Source of the DNA: Acanthosoma haemorrhoidale
Taxonomy: Eukaryota > Arthropoda > Insecta > Hemiptera > Acanthosomatidae
Reading direction: 5' to 3'
Assembly: GCA_930367205.1 (NCBI GenBank)
Contig: OV884013.1
Location: forward strand, 88,041,333-88,105,332
DNA: 64,000 nucleotides
Made by a program: the position numbers and the translations under genes
Shown here: piece after piece, positions 60,230 to 64,000 of the stretch
Layout of the letters: each line of letters starts with the position of its first letter
Numbering within the stretch: position 1 is the stretch's first letter
The notes under the pieces: model-generated
Seen by the model: the letters and a program-made list of their open reading frames with translations, nothing else
What the model was told of the DNA's origin: nothing
Databases searched by the model: none

Positions 60230-63200
60230 GCCTAACCATTGACTTAAAGTCCGGAGTATTCCGAAGATGTGCTTAATTCGTAATAATATCAATAATTTAC
60301 CAACACCTAATAAATTTAAACACGTTTGCTTGTCAAATTAGCCCACCATGCTGTAGCACATAATATCATATACAAATAAAATGAGACCACAAACCCTTTT
60401 TTATTAGAATGAGAAAAACATAAAAAGCTTTAATTAACTTGGATAATTAAGATTTTATACAAAAGCGTGTACTATTATTATGTACTTTTTTATTTTCGAT
60501 TTATTTTTTAGATGCTTACTAAATATTCACGTTTGGTTTGAATTGTTTACTTTCATTCCCTATGGAAATATATTAATATTTAATTTTTTGGCATCAAAAA
60601 ACTAACAGCAACGACAAGAATTAAATAGTTCCGAAAACTATTGATTGTTCACTCACCATAATCCATAATTCCTCTATTTCCTTGTATTCAACTTTTTTTA
60701 GAGTTTATGCTACTTTACATTCTCACTATTTATTATTATGTACCAATTTTTTATTAAATTACCTAATACTCCTAAAATTAACTTATTATATAATAAGATA
60801 ATTTACATCATAATAATCATAGTGTCCAACAAAATAATAATTAACTAATGTCGTCAGCTAAATTGTATTTCAACTGCCACCCTTAATTTTTGAAATAAAG
60901 AGATTTTTCATTATCTCTTAACACCAGTGCTATTCATTGTCGAACATACTTGAAAGAAATAGAAATATACTCACCATGATTTTAACACAGTTGAAAAAGT
61001 GACATCTGAGGTCATAAACGATTTAATTCTAGCACTAATCTCGTGTTAGCAAGCCTCCCTCGGTAACTATTTGTAGTTATTTTATTTTACGTGCATGACA
61101 AACGTTGAAGTAAAATTTGGACATTGATGTGAGAAATTAAATGAATACGCCTAAAAGATCATTATTTTCTTATAACATGAATTTGGTCTAAATATATTTT
61201 GTTTCATTTGTTTACATAAATAATAATGTTAAAACTATTGTAAGCTTTATCAACAATTGAATTCATTTTGTTTTTTACGTGCATGATTTCTTCAGAAAGA
61301 ACATAATTTTGAAAGCTGTTATTAGTACTGGGAAATGTTACGACCGGAAAGTCCCAATTGCAGAATATATTTTTTTCTTTCAAGCCTGTATATTCATACT
61401 CCATAAGTGCAAAAAAGTATGAAATCAATTTGATTGCCTACGTTTCACGTACCGTTGTTGATGAATTATTAAACTCCCACCGTAACGAAAATGTTTTCAA
61501 TTTTCTGCAGACATGGGTGAAGGAAATAAAAGCTTACATTCGACTCCGGAAAGTTTGAATCAATGGTATGTTTTATTAATACGTAATTTAATATAAATTA
61601 AAGTAGTTATTAATTTAATTATGAATAACCAATGTTATATTGTATTATTTTGGAATATCTTCTAAACTATTTTAGGAATAGGTAATTAACATGTTTATGT
61701 AATAAATATTCAATAGTCTCTGAAAACATAAATAATTAATTTTGTATTTATTGATTTTAAACACTATTTCAGATAATAATTACAATAACTTTACAAAAAA
61801 ATGTTTAGTGGCTAATAAATTCGTATACTACTTTATTACTTACGCAATCAACAGATAAGCTACGAAACAGTTGGTAAACATACCTGTAAAATAGAAAATA
61901 AATATTTATTACTAGAAACAAACTGTAATCTTATATAGATATATTTGTTATGATCTAATTAACAATAGTATTCTAAAGAGTATTAGTTGTAAGGAGCTCT
62001 ATAGGCACAAATTCTTGTAAGTTATGTTGTAAGTAAACATTAAGGAGCGATTCTCCAAATATTCTAAAAACAAAGTAATATAAATAATTTACAATCAAGA
62101 TAATAAATGGTACCGAGTATATTTCGCCCAACAATGAGATTTAAATAATATATGATAAACACGAAAAAACAGTTCTACGTAATGAACATACACAAGTACA
62201 GAATAATACAGTAAGGAAAATTCAAGATTGTCTGGAGAGGTGACTACAAACAACCAACTTCAAACCAAATGAAATAGTATTATTTTAGTATAATGAATCT
62301 CATTTAGGAATTATCATGATACAAAATTGACTCACTAGACTAAGATTAGTCCATACACGACAGACGCGTAGTCTTAAGATCCTTTCCTTACAGATTGCCA
62401 ATCAATACTAACTCTCAGACAGAAGAAGGAAATACTGAACGGCAAAAAAGCACACTGTTACAAAAATATTAAGCCATTTTAACAATATGTGACCAATACG
62501 AAAACTGGCAGGAAATATTTTAAACTTTTATTATGACAAATAGTAAATCTGCTCAGGAAATGATTCCGAAAATTCACCATGTACACAAAGCCGAAAATAT
62601 ATATCTGAGCCGTGCAAAGCATTGATGTGATTGAATCTGGTTTTAATGCTCACAGACATAAAATATTGCAACTGTATTGATTTTCCACAAATCTTGGAAT
62701 CAATGATTTATCATTTTGAGTAAAATAAATAAATAGTATGTCGGTTCAGGCAATTCTCTTCCGCACATAAAAGAAACTGATGACGCCATCTTTCAACTCC
62801 CATTCTTTCTATCTTTTCTCATTTTTAGGAGCTCTTATGCCCCCCTTCATTCTATACATTTTTCTTTTTTACTCTGTTCTCTCAGAACAAGGACAAAAAA
62901 TAAATGTAAATGAACCATAACAATGTATGTAGGTACATTTAAAGGATAAGCACGATGGCTGTCCGATAGGGGAATCGACATGCAAATCAAATACTACGTC
63001 TATGTTGAGCGTAACTATTCTATTTGTCAAGATTACATATTAAATGTTTAGTGTATTTATATTTGTTTTTTGGATTGAGTTTATTCTACAGACATTAGTA
63101 GTCTACATAGCATATAACACGAAAAGCATGTGAAAAGCACTGTGACATTAATGTGATTGTAGACATTATCGTATTAACTACAAACATAGATAATTCTATA

Positions 63201-63290
63201 AAAATTTAAGGGCAAAAACCGGGAAAAATAAAATAGGTTATGACTTTTCTGCCATGATAAGAAGCACAAATGAATTAAAGCAACGAACCT
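60230..63290. other. AT-rich sequence, no recognised gene
   Basis: Both strands have an open frame at 61204-61558, but neither has a known domain; the plus frame contains a CTGCAG acceptor-like site at 61505-61510. Nothing else was recognised. Confidence 0.35.
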
Positions 63291-63294
63291 TACC

Positions 63295-63621
63295 TTGATG
63301 AGTCCTGTAAAGAAGATAATAAAAGAACTGCAGTACAGCTCTTGGAAGGAAATGAGGAAAAGGGAAGAAGGGATACAAACCGATATTATAAAATTAGGGG
63401 GGGGGGGCAAGGTAAAAGTTGGCAAATCTAAAAAAAATGGGTCCACTCATAAGGTCTCACAAGAAACTGACCTCTCCTTGGCCAATCTCACGCAAAGAGC
63501 GGGAGAAAAGCGCGAGAAGCAGGTAGCCAATTTAAACAAATGTCGTTTTCATTATTATTATGAAGGATCCTTGCCTACCGGCACGAAACATTCAAATTCG
63601 TCAATTTTGAAAAAAAATTGA
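63295..63621 (+). other. Open frame, unrecognised
   Basis: A 108-residue Lys-, Glu- and Ser-rich frame interrupted by a G10 homopolymer that encodes Gly residues. The later part (SQETDLSLANLTQRAGEKRE) looks more protein-like than the first. It has no domain, signal or splice context and could be chance. Confidence 0.15.
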
Positions 63622-63629
63622 AGGGAAAA

Positions 63630-64000
63630 TTCCCCGTCAACGAGCGTTCGCGATAGATCAAAGAATGGTCTGATTTCGGCCGAATTATGGTGTTAGAAGT
63701 ACAGCGGTTAGCACAGTCAAAATATTTCTCACCAAACAGTATAAAGTGTACTAGCAAAAATATTTTTATAATAAGAATTCCAATACATAATACAATTTTT
63801 GTGAACTGAGCTTAGTAATATTCAATGTGGCTAAGGTGATCATATCGTCCATCTGGTGGTACGACACAACAACAAATACTATAATTTTTCAGGAGAGACA
63901 GAACAATCTATTGGAAGGTTACTACCTCCAGCCTTTTCAACGACACAAATATACTTTGGCATAGCAGATAGTAAATATCAAAATTGTGACGTTCCTTTAT
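63630..64000. other. Window end, unassigned
   Basis: An A-box-like GTACAGCGGTTAGCAC occurs near 63697 without a B box. Nothing else was recognised. Confidence 0.3.

Noticed and set aside
63685..63720. tRNA A-box-like GTACAGCGGTTAGCAC
   Set aside because: No B box at a suitable distance and no repeat partner in the window.

Overview
This window looks like nuclear DNA from an animal, most likely an insect; a hemipteran is a guess. It is AT-rich, has no operon-like gene layout, and carries retroelement families typical of arthropods: jockey-type non-LTR elements, solo LTRs of 870-950 bp with 5-bp target duplications, tRNA-derived SINEs, Tc1/mariner relatives and a Penelope-like end. No complete, recognisable host gene is present. 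Most of the open frames are chance frames in AT-rich DNA or shadows of dead transposons. I found no bacterial or phage genes, CRISPR array, rRNA gene or convincing functional tRNA gene.

Layout. 0-6 kb: two SINEs of one family on the minus strand, a decayed jockey-type fragment, a solo LTR in reverse orientation (1993-2858) and a further tRNA-like repeat. 7-12 kb: a 5'-truncated jockey-type copy (family A, minus strand) split by a younger LTR insertion (7814-8764), then another LTR (10694-11573). 12-24 kb: mostly unique AT-rich sequence, with a non-LTR 3' end (17308-17700) and two copies of a second non-LTR family (family B). 24-31 kb: an internally deleted mariner-type element (24821-25399), a tandem duplication, an LTR with a clear target duplication (27533-28447), and the best-preserved reverse transcriptase in the window (28981-30352). 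32-38 kb: the only stretch with plausible host-like coding signals. It holds a small two-exon model with a 50-nt intron (32433-32869, minus), further candidate exons, and a (TC)n microsatellite of about 123 bp. 38-48 kb: more family A and B ends, a 95-bp mariner-like MITE and small tandem duplications. 48-64 kb: an inverted pair of hammerhead-like Penelope motifs, a dimeric family B 3'-end insertion with an 11-bp target duplication and an internal hairpin, decayed non-LTR C-terminal coding remnants (58.8-60.2 kb), and long unique AT-rich stretches.

The history that can be read is one of repeated insertion, 5' truncation, LTR-LTR recombination and decay. Family A and B copies inserted first; at least one LTR element then inserted into a family A copy and was reduced to a solo-type LTR. 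None of the elements seen is intact, and none of the four LTRs has a partner LTR or internal coding region in the window.
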